DNA of 64,000 nt from contig JAFFJZ010000002.1 in assembly GCA_018340375.1 (NCBI GenBank), forward strand, positions 23,454,001 to 23,518,000, given 5' to 3'. A program made the position numbers and the translations under genes. The notes under the pieces are model-generated. The model was not told the origin of the DNA. It was given only the letters and a program-made list of their open reading frames with translations, and made no database searches. The first letter of the stretch is position 1. Every line of letters starts with the position of its first letter. Source of the DNA: Gonatopus flavifemur. Taxonomy: Eukaryota > Arthropoda > Insecta > Hymenoptera > Dryinidae. Of this stretch, positions 22,620 to 33,636 are shown one piece after another.

Positions 22620-25540
22620 ACAGTGATGATTCATCACCGCCAATAAGAACCTGTTAATGGTCATTCAAAATGCCCGCAGTTGTGTTCAATGCGCTAGTAG
22701 AAACCCTCTCGGCACCTACGAGGTTTATAAAGCTGCACTAAAGTGCAGCGACTAGTTTTCCTTCAATGCAGCGTCATAAAACTCGTGAATGTTTACCCGC
22801 AGAGTCATTTTCACTAGGGAAAGTGATGAGAATTGCTCGACCGAGGTAGAAATATTCTATAAAACCTATTAATTTTCCCATTCGTCAATGAGATTTTATG
22901 GATTATTTGTAACAGGGGAATTAAATACAGAATTCGTAAGCATTAATTCAGTAATGCTACGGTTTCGATTGTGGAAATGATGAAATGATTGCAAAGAAGT
23001 ATGAAAAATGTAGAAACATCCATTGGAAACCTTCTTCGGTGAATGCATACATCCCATCAAGCTTCTTTGCGTGTCCAGAAGCATTTGATTGGATAAAATG
23101 AATTTAAAATCTTCTTCTCCCTGTCTTCATAAATTTCTGATATTCGTTCATTGAAAATTGTAATGACCACGATCCGCTGACACAATGAAGAATGAAATTT
23201 CATTTATCTTGAAAATTAAATATAAATCAGGTTACAAAGTGATTCGATGAGATATTAGGTTTAAAAGTCGGCCACCTTGGTCGAATCCTTTTATTTCGTT
23301 AGCCGTCGTGTGTCGAACTCAATTATAATAACGGGCCGTGGATCCTAAATAGCCTCGTGTTCAACATCCCTCAAGTATTTCCAATATCCTGCTGTTGGTT
23401 GGATATGCATTCTCTTTTTTCATCCTCCATCCTTCATTCCTTTCTCCTCTTCTCTTTCTCTCTATCCATCTATCTATCTATCTCTATCTTCCTTTTGCTC
23501 GGCTCATTTCTCTTCTTCCTCCGTTTTGCGGTCGGCAGTCTCTCGCCCAGAGAGTTCATTCATGCCTCATGGTGGCGAGGACCTCATTACCTTCGGTGAA
23601 TGGAACCCTTCTTCGTGTTCCTCCATCTTTCCATCCTTCGTCCGTCCTTCATCTCCTTCTTGTTCTTCTTCTTTTTCTCGACCTTAACATCAGTACCATA
23701 CCATCTATCGACACAAGTATACCCTTATTTCTCGTTCAATTTTATACCTACCTCAGCAGCTGTGGTAGCACCCGAGGTTCACCTGCCTTTCTTCATTCGT
23801 TCTCCGAGCTTTGTTTTTTTCGTTGTTTACATGGATTCTCGAATCGATCTTTGGAAGTACTTCATCGTATCGGTATTGTATATTCCATTAACGATTCTCG
23901 TAATTAGAAAATCCCCGTAAAAATTTATTTAATTTCTTTTAATACCGTGTTTTTATACACACATTGTTCAAAAGGAAATTGGGATTCAAAAATTTTAATA
24001 TTATGCACTGTACCATCTCACGAACTTCTATGTTTTTACAATAATCAATAGAATATGCAGCGAAATTGAGTAAAATATGAAGAACTTTGGAGAACGGTGC
24101 GAATCGTTGATAAATGTTCAAGACATTGAAATGTAACAAAATCAATATACTTATAAACCAAAGTGAGATCTGGAAAAATAATATTTTCCACAGATATTAC
24201 CGTCAATAATGTTTTTCTAGGAAAACTTGGGTTTTATTTTTACGTTGCGAAAGTGTGCACCATGAAAGCAGATCGATGATCCTGAAAGACGACAAGGCAT
24301 TGTTTGTGGGATATCTTTTCGTCACACTCGACTTCTCCATGGACTTTCGTGGTCTTCCCTTCTACATTTCATACAACTTAGTTGTGATTCTTCTGGGAAA
24401 GAAGTGAGGAGAGAAGGACCGATGAAAGAAGGCGGTGTAGCATTAAGGATTGTATTAATCAGGAACTGTCAAGACTTGTGTGATTCCTTGATGTGAATCG
24501 TAAGAAAGTTGGAAAGAGAAAAGAATTCGTGATCACATGTTAGGCGGGTAAGATAGAAGACAAACCGAGGCACAGCCAAGAAGAGAGGAACGGCATTTCT
24601 CGTGAGAGGCGTCTCATGACACGTATTCTCCTTTCCTTTACTTTAGCTGCTCGTCGACGTCGACGTTCGCTCAGGGTGGATTTCTGCCGATGACGTCGAG
24701 AAATGACACAAAAAAATGGCTACCAGACTATCTGGCTCCGAAAAAAGAAGCGGTTACTACTTTCTATCCTACCCCCTCCCCCTACATCTTTCTCTTCCAC
24801 CTATAGTCATTTTACAGAAGTTCTAGATCAGCTGTATTCGTGTTGGATTAATGGTGCAATCTTACGATTTTGAATGTTCATCGTCATCGATCGAATTATT
24901 TGTCAAGATTCATTCACCAATTCATTCTAGAGAAGAATACAATTTCTTTGATGCGATATTATCACACAAATATATATCTTATTTCTTTTATAAATTACGT
25001 TTCCTTTGCAATTCCATTGAAAGTCACCTTTGATGGCAACCAACTTCCCAAGTTTCGAAATCTTATGATGCCGGTTTTGATATTTCCTTGACCAGGTCTT
25101 GATTCAGTCCAGAAACTTACTTGGCACATAGGCTACTTTCATAAAGGAAATTGATCAAGATTTCAATTGATTGCCTCTGGCGAATGAATTTCCATGTCTT
25201 TTCAATGCAATTCACCCAATGGTTGTGATATAATATAACGACTTTTATTAAGAAACATTAGAGTAGCTTTGGAGTAGAGGCAGAAGATTTCTTAAGCGAT
25301 TTTGAGGATTCAAAATTGGAACTGATCAAATTTCCTCCTGATTTTGTTGAGAATTTCTGAGGAGGAAGTACTCAAGATCCATTTGTTCGGATGAAGTTTA
25401 TTAACTCTTAGTTTATCTTATTCTAGGAATAGAATATAACTCGGAATTATAAATCATCACTGCATGCGAGTAAAGTGAGCGCCATTTAGAACATTAAGAA
25501 TGTTATCAACGTCGTAATAAATATACAAGCGGAGCAAACT
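22620..25540. other. Mostly unique DNA with pyrimidine-rich islands
   Basis: No supported gene. 23300-23800 is a C+T-rich, CpG-containing stretch with a short TCTATCTATC run near 23461-23490. Its long hydrophobic open frames come from strand composition. 24640-24720 has CGTCGACGTCGACG and GATGACGTCG, cAMP-response-element-like words that may be regulatory. Confidence 0.3.
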
Positions 25541-25543
25541 CTC

Positions 25544-25755
25544 AGGTAAGAGACCCCACACCCGATCATTTTCATTATTACATGAATTTACGAAGTAATT
25601 TAGCTGGAAGTTTCAAATGAAAAAGTTAATTTTTGATCCATTAATTACAAATAATGTTTTGATGGAAGAGTTTGTGTATAACTGAACCACAAAAGCCTAG
25701 AATATAAGAACTGATCGGGTATACGTTCACCGATCGGGTATAGGGTCTCTTACCT
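25544..25755. repeat. MITE whose ends contain a 5' splice-site consensus
   Basis: The left end AGGTAAGAGACCC.A.ACCCGATC is mirrored by GATCGGGTATAGGGTCTC followed by TTACCT. The left flank makes it CAGGTAAGA, a consensus 5' splice site. Non-coding interior. Confidence 0.7.
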
Positions 25756-25779
25756 TGATTAAATAATCCTTGTAAATCC

Positions 25780-25977
25780 CCCTGCTCAAAGAATCCGATT
25801 CAAACCTATTAACTGGTCAATCAGTATGAATCAGATTTTTGTCCAGGAATTTTCCTATTTGATCTCATTCAAACTGAATATATTTGAATGAGATCAAATA
25901 GAAGAATTCTTGGACAAGAATCTGATTCAAACTGATTGACGAGGTAATGAGTTAAAATCAGATTTTTGAAGCAGGGC
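25780..25977. repeat. Snap-back element
   Basis: Arms from CCCTGCTCAAAGAATC inward through TTTGATCTCATTCAAA (left), and ATTTGAATGAGATCAAAT outward to TTTTTGAAGCAGGG (right), pair over most of their length around a centre near 25878. No coding. Confidence 0.8.
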
Positions 25978-26557
25978 CATACATCAATTTTTGTAATCCG
26001 ATCATTTCCCCCGTCTCTCAACTGATGAACTGATAGGTCAACAATCTAACTTTATTTTGTAAAATCTTCATTCTTCAATTCGGAATGTTTTATCAACACC
26101 TGGATTCAGGCAAAGTCTTTCTCATAAGGTTCTGATGATGGTCAAGCGTTACAATCTTTGTCAGATTCCTAGTAGGTTGGGGAAATGAAGTCCTAGTCAG
26201 CCTAAAAAACTCGTACTCGGCTAATTATCCAATGGTCCCATTGTTGATCTACTTTATGAGCCGTAATGATGGACCCACTCATCCCAATGAACAGAAATCT
26301 ATCGTTGGCCACTTGGAAGTCACCGTACATCGGCGGATCATTGATTGGTTGTGCTCATATTTGTGTGGAAGAAAGTCTCAAATTTAGATCGTGCTATGCC
26401 TGGACCCAAAACCCACTCAAAAGTAATCTATTTCGAGTGTACAAAGAAATCGCCGACACAATGGTAAAAGCTAAATTTTGCTGCGGTAGCAAAAACGATA
26501 ACCAAACTGAGAACATTATTAGGAAATTATTTGGCAAGAACTTGATGAATCAATCAT

Positions 26558-26811
26558 CCCACACAGCACTTTTGGTCTTCAAGATATCTTGAAGAACTGT
26601 TTAGAACAGTTTAAGAAGTCTTATGTAACATGAAAAGATATCTTTCAGAAGATCTAAAACTTTTCTTCCGAGATTATATCTTTTAGACATCTTATAGAAA
26701 TCTTTTAGAAGTAAGAACCGTTTGAGATTTCCTTAAAGATATCTTTTCATATTGCATAAGACTTCTTAAATTTGGCTTGAGATATCTCGTAGAACTGAAA
26801 TGCTGTGTGGG
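26558..26811. repeat. CCCACACAGCA snap-back MITE
   Basis: The ends CCCACACAGCACTTTTGG and CTGAAATGCTGTGTGGG mirror each other. Inside, AAGATATCTT, GAAGTCTTATG and CATAAGACTTC words occur in both orientations, making a long imperfect hairpin. Confidence 0.75.
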
Positions 26812-27785
26812 ATTCTATAGATATTGTATTAAATTCATTTATTCTTCGAAGAAACATTTTCATAAGAATTCAATAAAATCGTACGATTGTAACAGTGAAA
26901 TAACCGACACGTATGACCATTTTCCAAGGACGGTTGAAATTTGTCTATCTTTCACGAAAATTAAAATCATGACAGCATGACTGGAACAAAAATTATATTG
27001 ATCTTACTTTTTTATCTCATTATTTCTCTCATGTAACGAAAACCAAATGATACGTGGAGAGGGAAAGGAGAAACATTAATCGACGGCTTATCAAGTATGT
27101 TTATAAACTTTTATTTTGATTCTCAAATCTTTGTGGATCAGTGTCGACCACGTGTATTCATCATTATTAGGTCGTAAATTCCTCGGCTTTGACGATATCG
27201 CGTTACCAGGGTTATTCACTCGGTCATATAACACATTTCAAAAAATCGTTTATCTCCTTTCAGCATTATTCCCCTTACTTGATTATTCGGTACCTCGGGA
27301 GTCTGTGCTGTATCGGCTTGTCTTGTGCTTCAACTTGCTACAGCTTGGCCATACCGAACGAATTATGTTTAGGCGAACGGCGATACGTTGTCAGTGATAC
27401 AGACTGTATGCGGAAAGAGTACGATTTATATGATACGATTGTTTTTTGACATTTTCTCTTGTTTGTGATTAATTATATGGAATTATTGTCATGAATAATG
27501 TATCAAGTTTTTTTTAAAGGATTTCTATTTTTGACGAATAATTTCAAACATTTATTAATTCTGGAATGTACTGGAAGGCATTTTTCTCAGGCAGGAAGAG
27601 TTTTCAAACTTCGTGGAATAGAATGATTATCCCCCAATTTGATGGATTGATTCGTGAACCATCGCTAATATGGGTTACTTGGGTTCAAAATAAATTTCAT
27701 CCAGCAATCGACCATATTTCGGTTAGCGACAGGGTTGGCCTGCATTTTTTTCTTCTGCATTTCTATTTCATTTGATTAGCTACAA
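26812..27785. other. Unique DNA with one exon-like patch
   Basis: No supported gene. At 27264-27449 an open frame follows a good acceptor (TATCTCCTTTCAG). It reads a short hydrophobic stretch and then cysteines (LCCIGLSCASTC, and LCLGERRY up to DC). A second frame is also open there, so this could be chance. Confidence 0.2.
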
Positions 27786-27789
27786 ATTC

Positions 27790-28095
27790 AAGGAGAGAGA
27801 AAACAATTCAACGTCACAGCTGAATCTGACTTCGATCTGATGGCAAATTTTTCACTGTGACAGTAATATTTTGATTATAAATACAGAATTTTCAGCTTGT
27901 AATACACGAAGTTGAACTGTATTTGTAAATTATTCATAGCTACAACTGGTTCAATAGTTGAAACGACTGGAAGAGTTGCTCAAGAATCGATTTATTTGCT
28001 AAGTTAGCGGAAAGTTAGATGTTCCACTAAGAGATAACTACATAGTAAAACGAAATTCCGCTGTCACAGTCAATGTTTTTTTCCTTTGTGCAATG
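27790..28095. repeat. GCAAAT/CAGCTGAAT-word element
   Basis: AACGTCACAGCTGAATCTGA on the left mirrors AAATTCCGCTGTCACAGTC on the right, with GGAGAGAGAAAA/TTTTTTTCCTT-type outer ends. Same general architecture as the other CACGGAGAAA elements. Ends approximate. Confidence 0.5.
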
Positions 28096-28211
28096 GGTAA
28101 GATTGACAATGCGAATGACAGGGAATCCATGGTCGGTCACCCAACTGGTGCAATACATCGGCTGATTCTGGACTGGATTCAATTGAAAAATATAGCATCA
28201 AGCTGAAACTA

Positions 28212-28570
28212 CACTGTCAGAAATATCTGGGAGTTTTTTTCAATTACGTACATTGTAAGAGATATTTGTATTAATTTTAATACAACAGTTTGGAAGCAAT
28301 TAACACACATATTTTTGTATCGAATCTCCCACATTTTTATGGAAATTCAAACAATATTATTTTGAAATGATTTTCATACAAAAATGGGTTTGAATCTCAT
28401 AAAATCTGTTGTGAATTTAATACACAAAAGTGTGTGTTAATTGCTTCCAAATTTTGTGTGTGAATCTCACAAATCTTTTCCAACAGTGTACATGAAATTG
28501 GGTCCATACACGTACTTGAAAAACACTTCCAGGAAAAACATTAAAATTAATGTATAAATTTTTGACAGTG
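28212..28570. repeat. CACTGTCAGAAA MITE, TA duplication, middle nest level
   Basis: It starts CACTGTCAGAAATATCTGG and ends AATTTTTGACAGTG, with TA outside both ends. The host's other terminus shows the unfilled site GCTGAAACTAGCAGC, so the TA duplication is directly supported. Its own interior is interrupted at 28251-28488. Confidence 0.85.
28251..28488. repeat. Innermost MITE with GGAAGCAATTAACACAC arms
   Basis: The ends CATTGTAAGAGATATTTG and CAAATCTTTTCCAACAGTG mirror each other, with TA on both sides. TTTGGAAGCAATTAACACAC and GTGTGTTAATTGCTTCCAAA form long internal arms. The surrounding element closes up into a palindrome when this one is removed. Confidence 0.85.
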
Positions 28571-28745
28571 TAGCAGCTAAAAACTAGCAGCCAACTTTTA
28601 AAGCTTTTGACTGAACTATGTTTGAGTGTTTTTCATGTGGAGAATTGATTCAGTAGCTCTGAACTATGTGTTTCGGCTGCTCAAATTTTTGACAAAACGG
28701 TTCGTTGGAAATTTGTATCACCCAGCTGCTAGTTTCAGCTTCATG

Positions 28746-30425
28746 AAAAATATTTGACAATTTCCTTTGAGTACACAGGAAATAATGTATCCATTAGCAG
28801 CTCTGAACAACAATTGGTAGCTGTGAATGAAGCATAATTCTGGTGATTTATATTCCGATAGCGAAACAATGTAATTATATATAATAGAAAATTTGAGAAA
28901 ATATGCACCGTAGCTGGGTTTTAACTATCTAAATATTCGAAAATTTGGCATAAATTAGATAGGTTGGGGTTTTTCATTTGTGTTTCAAAATGACGTCTAT
29001 ATACAATTTCAAACTATGAAAAAATATTGATAGTTGCCTTTTTTTATTTGGCGAATGCCATCCACTTATGGTACTCAACTATTCACTTTCAAGTAGTTTA
29101 ATTATTCCACTTTAATCTCGACCAGAAATTAATCTCTTGAGTCTCGACAGGTTAACCTCGATCCTACTCAGGTTCTGACAAAAAGGGTAACGCTCGACTA
29201 CATGGGAGACCTTACGTCGATCAAAAATCTCGAATCAAAATATCCAAAAATAGAATTAGATTCACGAAGTGATGAAGAATTTCCCATGAACCTATCTCTG
29301 AATGAAATAATGATAATTAGGATCTACAATTCATGGGTATATATGAGAGATTTGATAGAAATACGAATTTTAGCGTCTACCTGTTTCCGGGGAAAAGGAT
29401 TCACGAAAAGAAGAGAAAAGAGAAAAGATGAAAATTTTCTTCCAACGTATCGTTACGCAAGGGTATAAACGATTACATGAATTATGAGAAGAAGTGTCTT
29501 ACAGTCGGAGGGGAAAGTAGTCAGTCGGTTTATCGTGCCGGGACATAAAACAGTTGAGTATGGAACTTTTTTTCCAAGAAGAGAAAAAGATATCTGAATC
29601 AATGATGATGCGCGTGCCGAAACGATGCTTATTTCTTTCCTCTGTTTCTTGCTTCTTTGTCTCCTTTTTTCGTTGCTGCTCTTCATTCCTTCGTCTCTTG
29701 GTGTTGAGTAGCAAAGGTCGCGTGCTGTACATTTCCTCAAATAACCAAAATCCCACTCGTCCACCGAATTACATCGAGATTGAAATGAAGAGAAGCAAAT
29801 GAATAAATGCTACGTAGCGTAGTTTTTTGACCAATCTACATAATGGGAGGATGATTATGTCGTGAAAATAACGCACGCAACTTGGATGAAAAAATGATAG
29901 AAAAGGTGCTGAATATGTATCTTCAAGTGGGATCATACGTGTAGAACAATCTGCTATTGTAAATTTCATTTTGCATCATTATTATAGTATTGTATTGTTT
30001 ACCAAAACATGATTGTAAAGATGCATTTTGAGAATGTATTTTTAAAATCATGAAAATGCATTCACAGTTCGAAACTTGAATATAAATTCTACACGTTGAT
30101 AAGCGTTGGTCGATAATCATTGTTTAGACGAGGGTGAACCCTTTTTCCAACTCAGTATGAGTGTAAACGACAAAAACTTCTTGATCCTAGTGAAAAAATG
30201 TTTGCCATTGTTTTTAATACGTCTAAATTCCCGCGAAAAAAATTATACGATCTCCTGTGATGAGAAAGAAGGTTTTATCAATGAATGGAATAATTATTTG
30301 GATGAAGACTCACATGAAAAAAATTATATATAATTTAATACAGTTTATATCGAAGTTATATATAATTGTATATAAATTATATATAATTTAAAAAGTCTTT
30401 CGACACGGGATGAGTTATCATTACA
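28746..30425. other. Unique AT-rich DNA with a GC-richer island
   Basis: No supported gene. 29480-29770 is G+C-richer and open on both strands (up to about 100 codons), with no recognisable product. Repeated TATATAATT/AATTGTATATAA words lie at 30322-30395. Confidence 0.3.
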
Positions 30426-30428
30426 AAG

Positions 30429-30616
30429 TTGAAGCTAGCGGCCAAAAGTTAATAGCCGATTGTTGTAACTTTTGATTAAACCCAGTTCGAATATCTTTCA
30501 TACCACGCATCGATTGAGTGGCTTTCAACTATGCAGTTAGGCTACTGAAATACCAAATTCTATCGAAAGTTACATCGATTAGTTGCTAGATTTTGGCTAC
30601 TAATTTCAGTTTCATG
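30429..30616. repeat. AAGCTGAAACTAGCAGC element, diverged copy
   Basis: GAAGCTAGCGGCCAAAAGTT on the left and TTGCTAGATTTTGGCTAC with CAGTTTCATG on the right correspond to the family at 28.2-28.7 kb, without the nested insertions. Confidence 0.5.
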
Positions 30617-30709
30617 TTATCAATTCTGATAAATATTTCGATTCAATTGAACAGAGGTTGAAAAACTCCTCTGTGGACTCAACGTGAGTGAATAATCATT
30701 TTTTTCTTA

Positions 30710-30980
30710 CACGGAAACACCGGGTCTATTGATATTTAGAAAGAATTTATCAACGTTTAAAAAAATGACTGTCAATTTAGGAAAAAAGAGAATTGCTGAA
30801 AAATATTCGTAGTAAGTCTATCAAAAAGTCGTAGTCGAAATATTAACAGTTCATAGGTTCATTGGTATTTTTCACAGTGAAACTATCAATTTTAAATACA
30901 TCGTCTACGAATTTTTAGTAGACTCACTACGAATATTTCTCAGCGATCCTCATTTTCCCTAGATTTCCGGTCTTTCCGTG
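30710..30980. repeat. CACGGAAACACCGG MITE, TA duplication
   Basis: It starts CACGGAAACACCGGGTCTA and ends TAGATTTCCGGTCTTTCCGTG, with TA at 30708-30709 and 30981-30982. Internal arms GAAAAATATTCGTAGTAAG and ACTACGAATATTTCTC fold together. Confidence 0.85.
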
Positions 30981-32268
30981 TATGTTAAAGATTATATAAA
31001 AATCATGAAATATTTTCCATAAAAGAAAATCTGTAAAATCCTTACACATTTTGTAAATGAATTCATATTCATTTTACCAATATTCGATATAGCGGAGAGA
31101 ATTTCTGATCAGAACCCAAGTTTTTATAGCTTCCAGAAACCCCACCGTTTCTTGAATTCTAGCAAATTTCACAAATTGCACATTTTCGTTGAATGGGATG
31201 ACTAATGATGGAATAAGAAATTCAAGTTCGAGGATGTGGGAACTGAGAACTGAAATCTATATTTCATGAAATTCAATATAAACTCACGAAATTTCCTATA
31301 AAATTATCGATGATTTCAAAATATCGTCTATCCCTAGTGGGAACCCTGAATTTGTAAAAAGTATTGATAAAAACTAGATGTATTCAATTCTACGATTTTA
31401 CAAAATGTGCCTATGAATTTACCTCAGTTATTTTTTCAATCGAAAATTCAATAGCATCTCACACTTTGGAATTCAAGAAAAAAAAAACAGAAAAAAATGT
31501 CACTGGAACAAAAGATATGAAACTACTCGCACGGATTGACTCATAGAAATAAAAAGTTCGAATAATATTTATGATGAATGGTGTACAATGGAAACGCGAA
31601 TATTCGAATATTGCTCGATACAATAATGTCGAAAGAATTTCGAAGCTGTTCGTAGACTCCCATCATTTGCAAGTTAGCAGATAAAAGAAAGAAAAGGAAG
31701 GGTTTCTTAATCTTTATACTCTTCACCTTCAGCCACTGGAGTTTTGGGGTCAACGATTGGTATGCATGAAGTGGTATATACACTAAATGTGTACGCATAT
31801 AACACTCCATTGATGGGGAGAATCGCGGATTTTGAACCTTTGGCCAATGATAATTATGTGATCGTCTCAACTATTGATGACCCGTAATAAGGAGATATAG
31901 TAATAATTCATAATTAAAGAAAGTAAAATGAATGGTAATTTAAAGGACGTCGGCGTATTTGTATGTTGGATAGTCAAATATCTAAATTTCTTGGATTGAG
32001 TGAATTGTTGAGGAAATTATTTGACGGGATGACGAAATTATTAAAATCATGAATTTTATAGAAGATTATTTTTGCAGAACAACATTATAACATGGTATAA
32101 TTTTCTTTTATATCGTTTTTTTTCATGCTCTTCGGATCTAGGTACCAAAAATGAACAAAAATGTATTATAAAGTTACTTTTAATGTGAATTAAAATTAGT
32201 GAATAGAGCGAGTAGGTACAAATTCTGACCAGATTGAATTGAATACAGGGAGGACAAAAAATCTCCTA
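30981..32268. other. Unique AT-rich DNA
   Basis: No gene, paired repeat or RNA structure recognised. Confidence 0.4.
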
Positions 32269-32271
32269 CTT

Positions 32272-32541
32272 TCTCAAATTTTTAGAGTGAGATTTCACTC
32301 TTCAGCCAGCCAAGAATGAGCCTTTCGAAATTTTGAGTAGAATTTCCACTCTTTGAGAGTGATATTCTCAGGTTTGAGGTTAGAAACTCACAGCCGCTCA
32401 AATTCCGGAGTCAATTTTTCACTCTAAAAGAGTGAGGGTTCACTCGAAACGAGTGAAAATTCTACTAGAAGCGAACTGGCTCAATTCTGAGAATTGGTGG
32501 AGTGAAACACGTGATTTTTCACTCTTTCAGATTTAGAGAGC
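32272..32541. repeat. GAGTGA-word element, copy 3
   Basis: The best preserved copy. GAGTGAGATTTCACTC, TTTCCACTCTTTGAGAGTG, TTTCACTCTAAAAGAGTGAG and CACTCTTTCAGATTTAGAG occur in order. It aligns with 251-470 and 1889-2118 and has diverged CTCAAATTTTTAGAG/CTTTCAGATTTAGAG ends. Confidence 0.75.
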
Positions 32542-32556
32542 ATGGCAACGAAATAT

Positions 32557-32684
32557 GAATAATGCGGATAAAAACAGTACTTTCTCATGATTTTAATCTG
32601 AATTTCTCCTCCAACACATGGAAGTGATTGAGGAGAAATTCAGATTCAAATCATAAAAAAGTATCTTTTCTATCCGCATTATTC
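32557..32684. repeat. Short snap-back repeat
   Basis: GAATAATGCGGATA...AATCTGAATTTCTCCTC pairs with GAGGAGAAATTCAGATT...TATCCGCATTATTC. Arms are about 55 bp with a loop under 20 bp. Adjacent to the GAGTGA-word element. Confidence 0.8.
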
Positions 32685-32749
32685 AACAATCAGGACAAAA
32701 TCAGTGCAAAAAAGAAATATAAGGACGAAAACTGCCGAAATTTGTCGAC

Positions 32750-32960
32750 TCGGGCTGATTTTGCTGTGTACTTTTTTCTAAAGTAGCGAATTTTTGGCTG
32801 TGACAGCAATCTTGTTAGCTACGGTAGCGACTTTTTACATTTTTTGTCACAACAGCTGAAAAATTTCTGTCTTTGCTGACAAGATTGCAGTAATAGCAAA
32901 TGATTTGCCGCTCCAGCAACATTTGCTCTCACAGCAAATTTCCTTTCCTTTTGTGTACCT
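32750..32960. repeat. GCAAAT/TTTGCTG-word element
   Basis: It is dense in GCTGTGACAGC, AACAGCTGAAAAATTT, AATAGCAAATGATTTGC and CTCACAGCAAATTT words, and ends TTTCCTTTCCTTTTGTG, a degenerate form of the TTTTTCTCCGTG end. Left end not clear. Confidence 0.6.
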
Positions 32961-33440
32961 ATATCTGCTCAATAACAAAATCTGTGTTCGGGATATTTTC
33001 AGAACGTTCAGGAAACCTCCCCAATGTTTTTTAAACATTCCATCAACATCCGGGTGAAATTGAGAAATGGCGAAACAAATCCAAAATAAACCAGTTCAAG
33101 GGGTTGTTGAATAGGTGTCTGTGGAGCGTTTTTTCACAAAATTACAGTTACAAATTTAGAACAACGTTTATTTCAAGAATGAAGGACTTGAAGTAGAAGA
33201 AAATATTGAATGAATCATGACATTTAATGATTGATCATTGAATATGGATGAAAAGATCCATTGTCGATGTATTGAATCATACAATATATCTAATGAACTT
33301 GCATAACTATTTATAAACTGTTAAAAAAAGTTCACACCGAATTGATGAACTTATATACACAACGGGATTGTATAGAGATTATACTGTAATTGATGTTAAT
33401 TTTTAAGATACAACACAAATCGAAAATAAAATTTGAACAC

Positions 33441-33636
33441 AAGAAAAAATAAGATTACTTGAAATAACTATTTAACTTGTAAGCGCATATCGACCTTTTT
33501 TCGGTAGAATAACAAATCTATTCATGGATTTAACGAATTTAAAATAATTCACTACAAATATTATTACTCTAACGAAAAGAAGGGTCTACATTCGCTTACA
33601 AGTTAAATAGTTACTTCAAGTAATCTTTTTGTTTCT
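33441..33636. repeat. Snap-back element with ACTTGTAAGCG arms
   Basis: AAGATTACTTGAAATAACT then ATTTAACTTGTAAGCG on the left pairs with CGCTTACAAGTTAAATAG then TTACTTCAAGTAATCTT on the right. Arms at least 45 bp. No coding. Confidence 0.85.

Larger units (their letters stand above)
28190..28745. repeat. AAGCTGAAACTAGCAGC element hosting a two-level nest
   Basis: The right end reads GCTGCTAGTTTCAGCTTCAT. The left end is its inverse, AAGCTGAAACTA, split after the TA by the element at 28212-28570, and resumes as TAGCAGC. A diverged second copy is at 30429-30616. Non-coding. Confidence 0.75.

Noticed and set aside
23395..23920. Long overlapping plus-strand open frames (170 and 106 codons)
   Set aside because: Both come from C+T-rich DNA with few stops. 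They overlap each other, are dominated by L/F/S runs and show no domain.
24271..24407. Short plus-strand ATG frame reading MILKDDKALFVGYLF and so on
   Set aside because: It is only about 43 codons with no splice or poly(A) signal and no recognised family.
29453..29764. About 100 open codons on the minus strand with mixed amino acids
   Set aside because: It begins with GTG, has no convincing acceptor or donor, the opposite strand is open too, and such lengths are expected a few times by chance in 64 kb.
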